From Alteromonadaceae bacterium (GTDB lineage Bacteria; Pseudomonadota; Gammaproteobacteria; Enterobacterales; Alteromonadaceae), in NCBI GenBank assembly GCA_013216015.1, contig JABSOI010000011.1, forward strand, positions 94,459-158,458: a stretch of 64,000 nucleotides of DNA, in the 5' to 3' direction. The position numbers and the translations under genes were made by a program. The notes under the pieces are model-generated. The model saw only the letters and a program-made list of their open reading frames with translations, was not told where the DNA came from and did not search any database. Numbering within the stretch: position 1 is the stretch's first letter; each line of letters begins with the position of its first letter. Below, in pieces: positions 48,686 through 57,461 of this stretch.

Positions 48686-51115
48686 TTATGAATCAGTTAA
48701 ACGCAGAGAGTTAACAGGAGCTTTATTGGCAACACCGTTTAATGCAAGTAACGACACCAGAAGCGACAGAGTTACTGTGATCAGTATCGCTATCAATGTT
48801 GGTAAAATACCTAGTTGTAACGGCTTGCTACCAAGATGAAAGCTACCAGTAGTTACAAATAATATTGCAATGATGCTAAGCATTAACCCAAAGCCAATAG
48901 CTTTAGCATTATCGCTTAATACTTGCGTTACTATATGGATGGGATTGGCACCAATTGCCATTCTTACACCTAATTCATATTGCCTCATTTTTATGCCGTA
49001 ACTTAATACACCATACAAACCTACTGCTGCCAAAAACAAAGTGAGAATTGATAACACAACTGTAATTGCTGCGATCGCAATATCACGAGCGAGTTTATTT
49101 TCAAGTATCTCGGTCATTGTATTGTAACTGAATATTCTGACATTATGGTCAAATTGCCCGATGGCTTTTGCCAGCGTTGATTTACTTAGTTCAATATTCG
49201 GCTGACGTTTGACAATAAAGTTCAGTTGACTCGTATAAGAGGGAAGAAAAATCATTTTTTTGCTGATCCATTTTGATGGATTATAAATATTTTCTATAAT
49301 AGCGATTATTTTTAGCTGCTTGTCAAAATACAGCAGGTATTTATTTAAAGCACTGTTATCAGGATATAATGCATCAGCCAGAGCTTTACTTATGATGGCG
49401 ACATCGGCTTTATCTTTAACCTGTGAATGACTAAAATTACGGCCCTTGAGCACTTTATGTTCCATGAGCGGCAGATAGTCATTATCAACTATGAGTACAT
49501 TAGTTCTTATGTGATTTTTCGGTGCTCCCGGCAAAAATACCGAACGACTCATTCGGGGCGATAATGGGTTAGAGCTGACTATTGCCACCGAAGCAATGTC
49601 AGGCTGTTTTTCAAGTGTCTTTTTGATACCTCTGGCATGCAATTGTAATTCATCACTAGACAATTTATTTTTACCCGTTGAAAGGGTCAGATAATGGGTG
49701 TCATCGGTATTGATCCCTGACGGTTGGTTGATTGTAGCCATAGCCTCAAACAGCAGGGAAAAGTTCACGGTTAACAATACAATGGTTAAAGTAACCTGAC
49801 TGGCGATAAGTATCATGCGGGTTCGTGATGAAATTTGTAAACCAGCTCCTTTGCCGCTTGTTTGTAATACGGTGTTTAAGCGATGGTAATTAATGCTATT
49901 GGCGGCAACAAGCGCAAACGTTAACGCAAAAATAATACTTATAATAATGACAAATAACAAAGTGGTAAAGTTAAAACGTAATTCTTCCAATCTAGGCAAT
50001 AAATCTGAGGCATAGGTTTGCAACAGCGTGATCCCTGCCAGACTGACAAAAATGGATAACACGGTTGCAGCAATCACCAGACAAGTAGATTCAGCTAATA
50101 TCTCTCTAAATATATGCGCTTTTTTGGCCCCAAGCGCTACCTGAATAGCCATTTTGCGTTGTTTTTGTGCTGTTCGGGATAAAAACAGGTTTATCGCATT
50201 AGAAAAAGCTATCAGCATTAACGCCAGAACGCCGGCAAAAAATAACGCACTGGTGGTATGGCTATCACCAATAATGGTATGTTCGAAACTGGTTAATCTG
50301 GCTTGAAGTGACACCCCCGCCCAATAATCTGTTCCCTGGATTTGCTCAGTAAAGTCATTCTGGATTAAATTGGTTAGTTGTAACTGAGCTCGTTGCTGGG
50401 AGATGTCAGGTTTCAATTTGCCTATAAACAGGTTATACGGCATAAAACTGTCCCAGTTTTTTCGAATAAAGGGACTGTCGAAATTAAAATCCCAAGGTAA
50501 AAATATGTCACTTTCCTGCTTCCACATAAAAACCTGTGGTTGTATAAATTTATCAGACAAAACCCCTATTACAGTATAATTAACATCCTCAACTGAAATG
50601 GTTTGACCTAAGATATTGTCAGCCTGGTTAAAATATTCTAGCCAAAGTTTTTTTGTTATCACGGCCACTGGCTTTTGGTTGTTAAGCCCTTCATTTTGGT
50701 TAAAGGCACGACCTTGGAGCATGGGTGCATTAGCGATAGAAAAGTAATCGGGTGTAACAAACGACACATTCACTTTTGGTTGTGATTGAATACCCGTTAG
50801 CTGTGTTGGATTAATTTGGATCAAGGCCTGTTCGCTAAAGACTTCATTATTGTTAAACCATTTTATTAATGCAGGATAACTTTGGAATCCTTCGCCTTTT
50901 TCAGCCTTATTTTTTACTCTGACTTGATTAGCCACCACCAGACGTTCATGATCGTTATAAACAAGTGGCTCTACAAATATTAAGTGATTCAGGGCAAACG
51001 CGGTGATCAGTGCACCAAAAGTTAATCCTAAAGTTATAACAATAGAAAGGAAAAATATCGGTGCTTTGAGCAAGCTCACGATTGAATATTTCATTTCCAA
51101 CAAGAAGTCATTCAT
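48686..51115 (-). CDS. MacB/FtsX-type ABC permease, duplicated form
   Basis: An 809-residue permease with two copies of a periplasmic MacB core plus FtsX domain. Membrane segments are near 15-38, three at about 285-400, one near 430-450 and three at about 690-800. The duplicated layout with a separate ATPase matches the ADOP-like group. VALGAKKAHIFREIL and VRMAIGANPIHIVTQVL are the two coupling segments facing the ATPase. Such mechanotransmission transporters export lipoproteins, peptides or antibiotics; the substrate here is unknown. It overlaps the ATPase gene by four bases. Confidence 0.9.
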   Translation of the reverse strand: MNDFLLEMKYSIVSLLKAPIFFLSIVITLGLTFGALITAFALNHLIFVEPLVYNDHERLVVANQVRVKNKAEKGEGFQSYPALIKWFNNNEVFSEQALIQINPTQLTGIQSQPKVNVSFVTPDYFSIANAPMLQGRAFNQNEGLNNQKPVAVITKKLWLEYFNQADNILGQTISVEDVNYTVIGVLSDKFIQPQVFMWKQESDIFLPWDFNFDSPFIRKNWDSFMPYNLFIGKLKPDISQQRAQLQLTNLIQNDFTEQIQGTDYWAGVSLQARLTSFEHTIIGDSHTTSALFFAGVLALMLIAFSNAINLFLSRTAQKQRKMAIQVALGAKKAHIFREILAESTCLVIAATVLSIFVSLAGITLLQTYASDLLPRLEELRFNFTTLLFVIIISIIFALTFALVAANSINYHRLNTVLQTSGKGAGLQISSRTRMILIASQVTLTIVLLTVNFSLLFEAMATINQPSGINTDDTHYLTLSTGKNKLSSDELQLHARGIKKTLEKQPDIASVAIVSSNPLSPRMSRSVFLPGAPKNHIRTNVLIVDNDYLPLMEHKVLKGRNFSHSQVKDKADVAIISKALADALYPDNSALNKYLLYFDKQLKIIAIIENIYNPSKWISKKMIFLPSYTSQLNFIVKRQPNIELSKSTLAKAIGQFDHNVRIFSYNTMTEILENKLARDIAIAAITVVLSILTLFLAAVGLYGVLSYGIKMRQYELGVRMAIGANPIHIVTQVLSDNAKAIGFGLMLSIIAILFVTTGSFHLGSKPLQLGILPTLIAILITVTLSLLVSLLALNGVANKAPVNSLRLTDS

Positions 51116-51816
51116 ATTTCCTCCTTAATGATTTGAGTTTCGATTATTTCACCGTCAAGAAGGTTTATTTGTCTGTGGGCCATAGCCGCATAGCGAGGAT
51201 CATGCGTCACCATGCAAATTGTTGTACCCGCACGGTTGAGCTGTTCCAATAACTCCATCACAATGTCACCATTTTTGCTGTCGAGATTACCTGTTGGTTC
51301 ATCAACCAGCAATATTGCCGGATCTGCAACTAAGGCTCTGGCGATAGCAACCCGCTGCTGCTGTCCACCAGATAACTGGTTTGGTTTGTGGTAGGTTCTA
51401 TGATCCAACCCCACTTTTTTGAGGCAATTCATTACCCGGGCTTTGACTTCGGTTTTGGTAAAAACTTGCGGGTTATATTTGAGCGGTAGGGCAATGTTAT
51501 CGAAAACAGATATTTCATCAATAAGATTAAATTGCTGAAACACAAAACCGATTTTTTTGCTGCGGATCTCAGCTGCCTGACTCAACGTTAATTGGCTGAC
51601 GTCTTTATTTTCGATAAAATACTGCCCACTGGTTGGTTGATCTAATAAACCAAGTAAAGAAAGTAAAGTTGATTTACCACAACCTGAAGGGCCAGAAATA
51701 GACAGGTAATCACCATGATCTATCGTTAAATTAATGTCTCGTAATGCATGAGTTTCCATTTCATCTGAAATAAATATTTTGCTGATATTTTTAATGGTTA
51801 TTTTTGATTTGTTCAT
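51112..51816 (-). CDS. ABC transporter ATPase (LolD/MacB type)
   Basis: A 234-residue ATPase: Walker A GPSGCGKST, Q-loop FQQFNLI, signature LSGGQQQR, Walker B LLVDEPTGNLD and the switch histidine in VTHDPRY. The GNLDSKNG and FQQFNL stretches are typical of LolD/MacB-class ATPases. It pairs with the overlapping permease gene and the HlyD adaptor upstream. Confidence 0.94.
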   Translation of the reverse strand: MNKSKITIKNISKIFISDEMETHALRDINLTIDHGDYLSISGPSGCGKSTLLSLLGLLDQPTSGQYFIENKDVSQLTLSQAAEIRSKKIGFVFQQFNLIDEISVFDNIALPLKYNPQVFTKTEVKARVMNCLKKVGLDHRTYHKPNQLSGGQQQRVAIARALVADPAILLVDEPTGNLDSKNGDIVMELLEQLNRAGTTICMVTHDPRYAAMAHRQINLLDGEIIETQIIKEEI

Positions 51817-51851
51817 TAGATTATTCTCATTGCTTTTATTGTTTTACTTGT

Positions 51852-53102
51852 TTATTGTCCAATTCGTACGGAAACCACATCTTGATAGGACGACATATCG
51901 GAAATGATAAACGTTGTATGCTCTTTAACATGGGATAATATTTGGATGAATTTATCCGTTTCTACGCCGAATTTTATACGTTTGGCTTTGGCATCTGTAA
52001 AGTGCTGCCCCACTTCGAACAACCGTGAACTAGTACCCGGTTGAATGTTAGCCGGGCGTTCTATAAACAGGGTATTGGTAATAGTGCCAATTTTTATTTT
52101 TCCATCAACGTTTAATTGCGGTCGGGCATTGCTAGGCAAATCACCAATAAGTTCAATCTCTACATTAACCGTGCCTTCCAACACCACAGGTTCAATGCGT
52201 TGCACACGGCCCTGAACGATCCCCCTGCGAGTGTCTATTTCTGCTGTCTGGTCTATTTTAATCAGATCAACCTGCGTTTGAGGGATTTTTAATAATGCCA
52301 CTAGATTTTTGGTTCCACTAATTAATGCTAATTTCTGACCAGCTGAGACATTCTGTCCCAGTTCAATGAAAGATTGTTGTAAAACACCTGTCATACCTGC
52401 TGTGACCGTAAGGCTGGTAAGTTTTCGCTCAGCTGTCTCTAAGTTACCTTCGCTTTGTTTGATTTTTTCCAATTGCATTTTAATGGTTTCATTGTGGACA
52501 AGTTTTAATTGAGCAATTTGGTTTTGATAAATAGCGATGACTTTGGCCAACTGCATTTCGTTAATTGAAATTACATCGATTGATATTTTTGATACAACAC
52601 CTAATTTTGCCAAGTTCTTTTGGGCAGTTAAGTTCAGTTTGACCACTTCATATTTCGCTTCTAATTCGGCGAGTTTAACTTGTTCGGAGAGTAAATTACG
52701 CTTTTGTGATAATTCCATTTGCTTGATGTTTGCTTTTTCAGATCTAAGTCCCTGTTTGGCATTTTGTACTTGTTGGACTATTTCAGGGTTGTTTAACAGC
52801 AATATTACGCTATTTGGGTTAACCGCTGCACCAGGTCGCAGAACTATTTTTTCAATGGTTGCCTGACTCATCGCCGTCAGTAATTTTTGATCATTGGATT
52901 TTAATATGCCGTATCCGTCCACCTCTCTCAATAGATCGCCTTTTTGTACTTTAGCAAAGAGGCTCTCCTGTCTGGAAATTAATTTTCTTTCGTCCAAATT
53001 GGCAAAGCGCCAACCAATGACTGTCAGAACAATTAGACTTATTATTATCAATGTTTTGTTATTGAAAATTTTCTGTTTTTTATTAGTTACTTTTATATCC
53101 AC
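51852..53102 (-). CDS. HlyD-family periplasmic adaptor
   Basis: A membrane-fusion protein of about 416 residues: one N-terminal membrane helix (IIISLIVLTVIGW), a lipoyl-like half (GYGILKSNDQKLLTA), a long coiled-coil hairpin (about 115-225), and beta-barrel domains. I prefer GTG at 53102 (MDIKVTNKK): the frame opens at ATG 53153, but that ATG lies inside a sigma-54-type promoter, and related adaptors often begin MDI. It would link the ABC pump to an outer-membrane channel; no TolC gene is here. Confidence 0.88.
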   Translation of the reverse strand: MDIKVTNKKQKIFNNKTLIIISLIVLTVIGWRFANLDERKLISRQESLFAKVQKGDLLREVDGYGILKSNDQKLLTAMSQATIEKIVLRPGAAVNPNSVILLLNNPEIVQQVQNAKQGLRSEKANIKQMELSQKRNLLSEQVKLAELEAKYEVVKLNLTAQKNLAKLGVVSKISIDVISINEMQLAKVIAIYQNQIAQLKLVHNETIKMQLEKIKQSEGNLETAERKLTSLTVTAGMTGVLQQSFIELGQNVSAGQKLALISGTKNLVALLKIPQTQVDLIKIDQTAEIDTRRGIVQGRVQRIEPVVLEGTVNVEIELIGDLPSNARPQLNVDGKIKIGTITNTLFIERPANIQPGTSSRLFEVGQHFTDAKAKRIKFGVETDKFIQILSHVKEHTTFIISDMSSYQDVVSVRIGQ

Positions 53103-53141
53103 GTAAAATTTCTCTTTATTTATACGGTACTGTGTTTCTAT

Positions 53142-53157
53142 AGCGAAACTCATGCCA
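53142..53157 (-). promoter_or_regulatory. Sigma-54 (-24/-12) promoter of the adaptor-ATPase-permease operon
   Basis: Minus strand TGGCATGAGTTTCGCT matches the consensus TGGCAYR-N4-TTGCW at every key base except one T (TC in place of TT before GC). The GG and GC doublets are correctly spaced. Transcription would start near 53132, leaving about 30 bases before the chosen GTG start of the adaptor gene. Confidence 0.65.
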
Positions 53158-53207
53158 AAAATAACACTTTGATTTTTCTGTGTTTTTTATTTCTGATTGG
53201 TTATGGT

Positions 53208-53242
53208 TTTACGATTTCGTCAATCAATTTCGAAATCGTAAA
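53208..53242. promoter_or_regulatory. Inverted repeat, probable enhancer site for the NtrC-type regulator
   Basis: Perfect 12-bp arms TTTACGATTTCG (53208-53219) and CGAAATCGTAAA (53231-53242) with an 11-base spacer. The centre is about 93 bases upstream of the predicted transcription start, the usual distance for a sigma-54 activator. It lies between the kinase gene stop and the adaptor gene. Confidence 0.65.
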
Positions 53243-53342
53243 TTACAATTTTGATGTGTGTGGATGTTTGCTAACAAGCAATTCAGGCCCTGATAAGCGA
53301 GTTAGCTTATTTTTGTGTCAGGGTGTTCAAGCATTGTTTTTT

Positions 53343-54644
53343 TCAAGGTTTTTGAGAGCTTTCAGAGGGTTGCAGTACGGGTAAAGTTATGATCGCTTCA
53401 GTGCCTTGAGCAGACTTTCTTTTTTGTAGTACCAGACGACCCTTGTGACTTTCAATCAGGTTACGGCATATATCCAGCCCTAATCCCTGACCGTTTGCCT
53501 TGGTGGTGTAAAATGGGGTCATAATATTGTCGGGATTTTGAATCCCGTGACCGTTATCAATAATTTTTATGATGACTTTATTACCTGACAGACTACAGTC
53601 GACAGATACTTGTGGGTTATCGTTGCATGCTTCAAAGGCATTTTTAATCAGATTGATCAGTACTTGTTCTATTAACATTGGGTCGACCCATAATTCAAGG
53701 GTAGTTCCGGTCAAGCGCAGGTTTTCTCTATTTTGCTTGTCGTTAATGAACAAGGGAGCTATGTTGTTAAACATAGTATCGATAGAAATTTTTTGATATT
53801 GGGGCTGCTGTGGTTTTGAGCATTTGACATACTCATTGATAAATTTCTGTAATGACATGCTACGTTCATAGATGATATTGAGCACTTTTTTACCCGATGT
53901 TGACACGGGTTCATTATCACTGATACTTTGCGCCAGCGATTGGATCGGAGTCAGGGAGTTGTTTATTTCATGACTGAGTACCCTGATTATTTTTTGCCAG
54001 GATTCTTGTTGGGTTTTACGAATGGTGGCTTCAAGGTCGATCATGACCAGTAATTCGTATATTTCGTCTTCTGTTCGAAAATAACTTTGTCGAATTTCCC
54101 AACGACTGTTTTTATCATTATCACTGAGCTGCCAGAGCTTTTCTTTTTTGAGTAGTCCTAGTTGTGTGGCATTGTATTTTCTCAACAGATGCCATGATTG
54201 ACCATAGAACCGCGAAAAAGCATCGTTGGCCCGAATTAACTGACCGCGCTGATTGAGCATTAAAACAGGTGTGTCGAGTTGTTCAATCAGGCTGTACATC
54301 AGATAGATACTTTTATCGTATATGTTTTTCTTGGCATGCAGGAATTCACTCAGTTCCTTTAGTTTGCATTGAATTTGGGCAACTGTACCTTGTTGATAGG
54401 TTTGATGAGCTCTTATTTTATAGTCGTCATTTACTATTGCATCGAGGTGATGGTAGACGGTGGTGTAAGAAGACATTACTGTTTGATAATGGCTGTGACT
54501 TAAATACCCCAGTAAAATCAGCGTCAGCAACAGGACGAAGGAACTTAATAAAAGACTAATAGACAAGGCCCATAATAACGAAATTAATAATACGATTATT
54601 ATAAGATTAACAACAGCTAATTGCCGTAGAAGAAATCGCTCCAT
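53343..54644 (-). CDS. Sensor histidine kinase (NtrB/NtrY-like)
   Basis: About 433 residues: two N-terminal membrane helices with almost no periplasmic loop, a PAS-like domain (TPVLMLNQRGQLIRANDAF), the phosphoacceptor histidine in VLSHEINNSLTPIQSLAQS, N-box LINLIKNAFEACNDN, and G-boxes DNGHGIQNPD and GQGLGLDICRN. The lack of a sensing loop suggests detection within the membrane or cytoplasm. I chose ATG at 54644; earlier ATGs at 54671 and 54659 overlap the end of the regulator gene. The regulator gene is directly upstream. Confidence 0.92.
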   Translation of the reverse strand: MERFLLRQLAVVNLIIIVLLISLLWALSISLLLSSFVLLLTLILLGYLSHSHYQTVMSSYTTVYHHLDAIVNDDYKIRAHQTYQQGTVAQIQCKLKELSEFLHAKKNIYDKSIYLMYSLIEQLDTPVLMLNQRGQLIRANDAFSRFYGQSWHLLRKYNATQLGLLKKEKLWQLSDNDKNSRWEIRQSYFRTEDEIYELLVMIDLEATIRKTQQESWQKIIRVLSHEINNSLTPIQSLAQSISDNEPVSTSGKKVLNIIYERSMSLQKFINEYVKCSKPQQPQYQKISIDTMFNNIAPLFINDKQNRENLRLTGTTLELWVDPMLIEQVLINLIKNAFEACNDNPQVSVDCSLSGNKVIIKIIDNGHGIQNPDNIMTPFYTTKANGQGLGLDICRNLIESHKGRLVLQKRKSAQGTEAIITLPVLQPSESSQKP

Positions 54645-54651
54645 TGAAGTA

Positions 54652-56013
54652 CTAAACATAAGAAATATCATATTTATCGAGCCTGCGATACAAGGCGCTG
54701 GCACTTATTCCCAATAGTTGTGCGGCATCAATAATATTGCCTTTTTCTTTGCTCAGTGCCAATTGGATCAGGTTTTGCTCTGATTGTGCAAGAGTCATTA
54801 ATTGTTGATTTTTGGACAGGGAATTGTTCGGTACCAGATTTAATTCGTTTTGAGTGATCTTGTCGGTAGTTGACAGTAATAGAGCACGTTCCATAATATG
54901 GCTTAATTCTCGTACATTGCCCGGCCATGGGTAATTTTCGAGTGCCCGGTTTGCGCAATCGGATAATTCGGGTTTAGGCTTGTTGTATTTACGACTGTGT
55001 TTAGCAATAAAAAATTCTGCTAATAAGGCAATATCTTCAATGCGTTCTTTTAATGAGGGGACCCGAAGTTCTATTGTATTGAGTCGATAATATAAATCTT
55101 CTCTGAAGTTTTGTTCGCTGATTAATTGTTTCAAATCACTGTTAGATGCAGCAATCAGACGAACATCTGTGGTTTGTGTGCGGCTTGAACCTATGATCTC
55201 AAATTCTCCAGTTTCCAGTACCCTCAATAATTTGCTTTGCTGACTGGTTGACATATTAGCAATTTCATCAAGAAACAGGGTGCCATTGTGTGCCAGGGAA
55301 AACCGACCTACCCGATCATTTTTTGCATCGGTAAACGCGCCCTTTTTATGTCCGAACATTTCACTTTCAAACAGATTTTCGGGAATAGCGCCCATATTCA
55401 CCGAGATAAAATTTTCTTCTTTACGACTTGAAAGGTTATAGATCATTTTAGCTATACTGCTTTTTCCTGTACCGTTTTCTCCTAATAATAAAATTGAAGC
55501 ATCAGTGTCACTGAAAACATGGATTTGTTCCATCAGCTTTTTCATCGACTTAGATTGCCATACCAGTTCTTGATTATTTAACTGGGATAGATGTTGCACC
55601 ATGCCTTTGTGATTAGCTTCTAGGCTTTTAATTTTTAGTTGATGTTCAATAACATGTAAAAGGCGCTGGTTTTGCCATGGTTTCTCTATAAAATCGACAG
55701 CGCCTATTTTCATTGTTTCTACAATGAGTTGTGTATTGGCCCAGGCAGTCATTACCACAACGGGTCGTAGAGGATTCGACTGTATTAACTGGGTAAGTAA
55801 TGTCAGTCCGTCCTGACCTGAAGTTGTATCAGTCGTATAATTCATGTCCATAATAACTAAGTTGGGATTGACTTTTTTATCCAGCGAAAGTCCATCATCA
55901 ACACTTGGGGCATAACTTACTTCATAATTCTGCTTCACCAGCAAGTATTCAAGCGACAAACAAATTTGCAGATTGTCATCAATGATCAGAATATGCGGTT
56001 TACCAGTTTTCAT
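54652..56013 (-). CDS. NtrC-family response regulator
   Basis: A 453-residue regulator with receiver domain (acidic pocket D12/D13, phosphoacceptor D56, K112), AAA+ domain with Walker A GENGTGKS (179-186) and a C-terminal Fis-type helix-turn-helix ending NIIDAAQLLGISASALYRRL. The loop that contacts sigma-54, normally GAFTGA, reads GAFTDA (226-231). The threonine needed for contact is kept, so activity is still plausible. It is transcribed ahead of the kinase, away from gmk. The sigma-54-type promoter and inverted repeat before the adaptor gene are its likely target. Confidence 0.94.
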   Translation of the reverse strand: MKTGKPHILIIDDNLQICLSLEYLLVKQNYEVSYAPSVDDGLSLDKKVNPNLVIMDMNYTTDTTSGQDGLTLLTQLIQSNPLRPVVVMTAWANTQLIVETMKIGAVDFIEKPWQNQRLLHVIEHQLKIKSLEANHKGMVQHLSQLNNQELVWQSKSMKKLMEQIHVFSDTDASILLLGENGTGKSSIAKMIYNLSSRKEENFISVNMGAIPENLFESEMFGHKKGAFTDAKNDRVGRFSLAHNGTLFLDEIANMSTSQQSKLLRVLETGEFEIIGSSRTQTTDVRLIAASNSDLKQLISEQNFREDLYYRLNTIELRVPSLKERIEDIALLAEFFIAKHSRKYNKPKPELSDCANRALENYPWPGNVRELSHIMERALLLSTTDKITQNELNLVPNNSLSKNQQLMTLAQSEQNLIQLALSKEKGNIIDAAQLLGISASALYRRLDKYDISYV

Positions 56014-56276
56014 TTAGTTTCCTTTTGAAGCCTTTAGCACAATTCACATATACCCAGGTAATTTTGTATGGTCTGTTATTGGTTATGCTGGGTAAAAAAA
56101 TAATGTTAACATTTTTTGCTATATTATTAACACAATGATAGAAAACGAACGTGCAATACACGAAACTGTGTAGTTGTTGGGCTACTATAAAATTGAATAG
56201 AGGTCTTGGATTTAGTGCTAATATTTAGGTATAGTGCGCGCTGATTGAGTTTTATAGGTCAAATGAGGGTTTAGTT

Positions 56277-56918
56277 GTGTCCGTTAGTGGTAATTTATTC
56301 ATTCTTTCTGCGCCAAGTGGTGCCGGAAAATCTAGCTTGATAAAGGCATTGCTTAAGCAAGGAATGCAAAATGATCAAGTGAGTTCGCGTGCCAAACAAG
56401 TTTCAGTTTCCCATACTACGCGTGAGCCTCGTCCGGGGGAAGTTGATGGTCAGCATTATCATTTTGTATCGGTTGACGCATTTAAACAGAAAATAAAACG
56501 GCAGGCGTTTTATGAACACGCTGAAGTTTTTGGTAATTTTTATGGTACTTCTGAAGCGGCAATTGATGAACAGTTAGCGCAAGGCATTGATGTGTTTTTA
56601 GATATTGACTGGCAAGGTGCTCAGCAGGTACGCATGAGAAAGCCTGAAGTTACGACCATTTTTATCTTTCCGCCCTCTCGTCAGGAACTTGAAAACCGTT
56701 TATGCAATCGAGGTCAGGACAGTGAGGAAATTATTAAATCGCGTATGGCAGAAGCCAGGGCAGAATGCTCACATTACCAGGAATTTGATTATATTATTGT
56801 TAATGATGATTTTGATCAGGCGTTAAGTGATTTAACAACTATAGTTTATAATCAAAGGTTAAAACGTAGACAGCAATTTGAAAAACATAAAAATCTCTTT
56901 GCTGACTTGCTTGCTTAA
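56277..56918 (+). CDS. gmk: Guanylate kinase
   Basis: A 213-residue GMP kinase. The P-loop is [10 protein letters not shown] (11-20); [21 protein letters not shown] binds GMP, and [14 protein letters not shown] follows. Start is GTG at 56277 with GAGGG upstream. It is first in the conserved order gmk-rpoZ-spoT and is divergent from the NtrC-type regulator, 263 bases away. Confidence 0.96.
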   Translation: MSVSGNLFILSAPSGAGKSSLIKALLKQGMQNDQVSSRAKQVSVSHTTREPRPGEVDGQHYHFVSVDAFKQKIKRQAFYEHAEVFGNFYGTSEAAIDEQLAQGIDVFLDIDWQGAQQVRMRKPEVTTIFIFPPSRQELENRLCNRGQDSEEIIKSRMAEARAECSHYQEFDYIIVNDDFDQALSDLTTIVYNQRLKRRQQFEKHKNLFADLLA

Positions 56919-56978
56919 TATGGGTGGAATCCGTACAATACACGGCTATTTTATATGTTTTAGTTTTGGAGTGACCAA

Positions 56979-57260
56979 ATGGCTCGCGTAACTGTTGAAG
57001 ATGCCGTTGATAAAATCGGTAATCGTTTTGACTTGGTGTTAGTCGCATCTCGTCGTGCTCGTCAAATTGCAACGGGCGGTAAAGATCCATTGGTTGAGTT
57101 AGAAAATGACAAGCCAACGGTATTGGCTTTACGTGAAATTGAAGCAGGTTTAATAACCTCTGCTGTAATGGATGTGAGTGATCGTCATGAAGCTGTTCAA
57201 CAAGAGTCGGCTGAATTAGCAGCAGTTGCTGCAATTGTTGGTGGACAAGAACAAATTTAA
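56979..57260 (+). CDS. rpoZ: RNA polymerase omega subunit
   Basis: A 93-residue omega subunit: [34 protein letters not shown] and [15 protein letters not shown] are near invariant. Omega helps fold beta-prime and forms one ppGpp-binding site with it, a functional link to spoT just downstream. A strong terminator follows. Confidence 0.97.
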   Translation: MARVTVEDAVDKIGNRFDLVLVASRRARQIATGGKDPLVELENDKPTVLALREIEAGLITSAVMDVSDRHEAVQQESAELAAVAAIVGGQEQI

Positions 57261-57313
57261 TACCGAATGGTAAAATTTGAGGATCAGTAGATCCTGGTTA
57301 TAATACTTCATTG

Positions 57314-57352
57314 AACGCGTAGTTTACTTTTTAGTGAAATTACGCGTTTTTT
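57314..57352 (+). terminator. Intrinsic terminator after rpoZ
   Basis: AACGCGTA (57314-57321) pairs with TACGCGTT (57341-57348), and six T follow from 57347. spoT, 110 bases on, may therefore need its own promoter or read-through. Confidence 0.85.
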
Positions 57353-57461
57353 ATTACCCGTTTCTTTTCATAAGCATTGGCAACCGCCCAAAATACAAGT
57401 ATTCTATCGACATACCTTTTCTATATTTTATCTTCGCATAACCGTCATTCTGGAGTGATAG

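Noticed and set aside
54269..54559. 96-codon plus-strand open frame
   Set aside because: Shadow of the histidine kinase gene on the opposite strand; no ribosome site or recognisable family.
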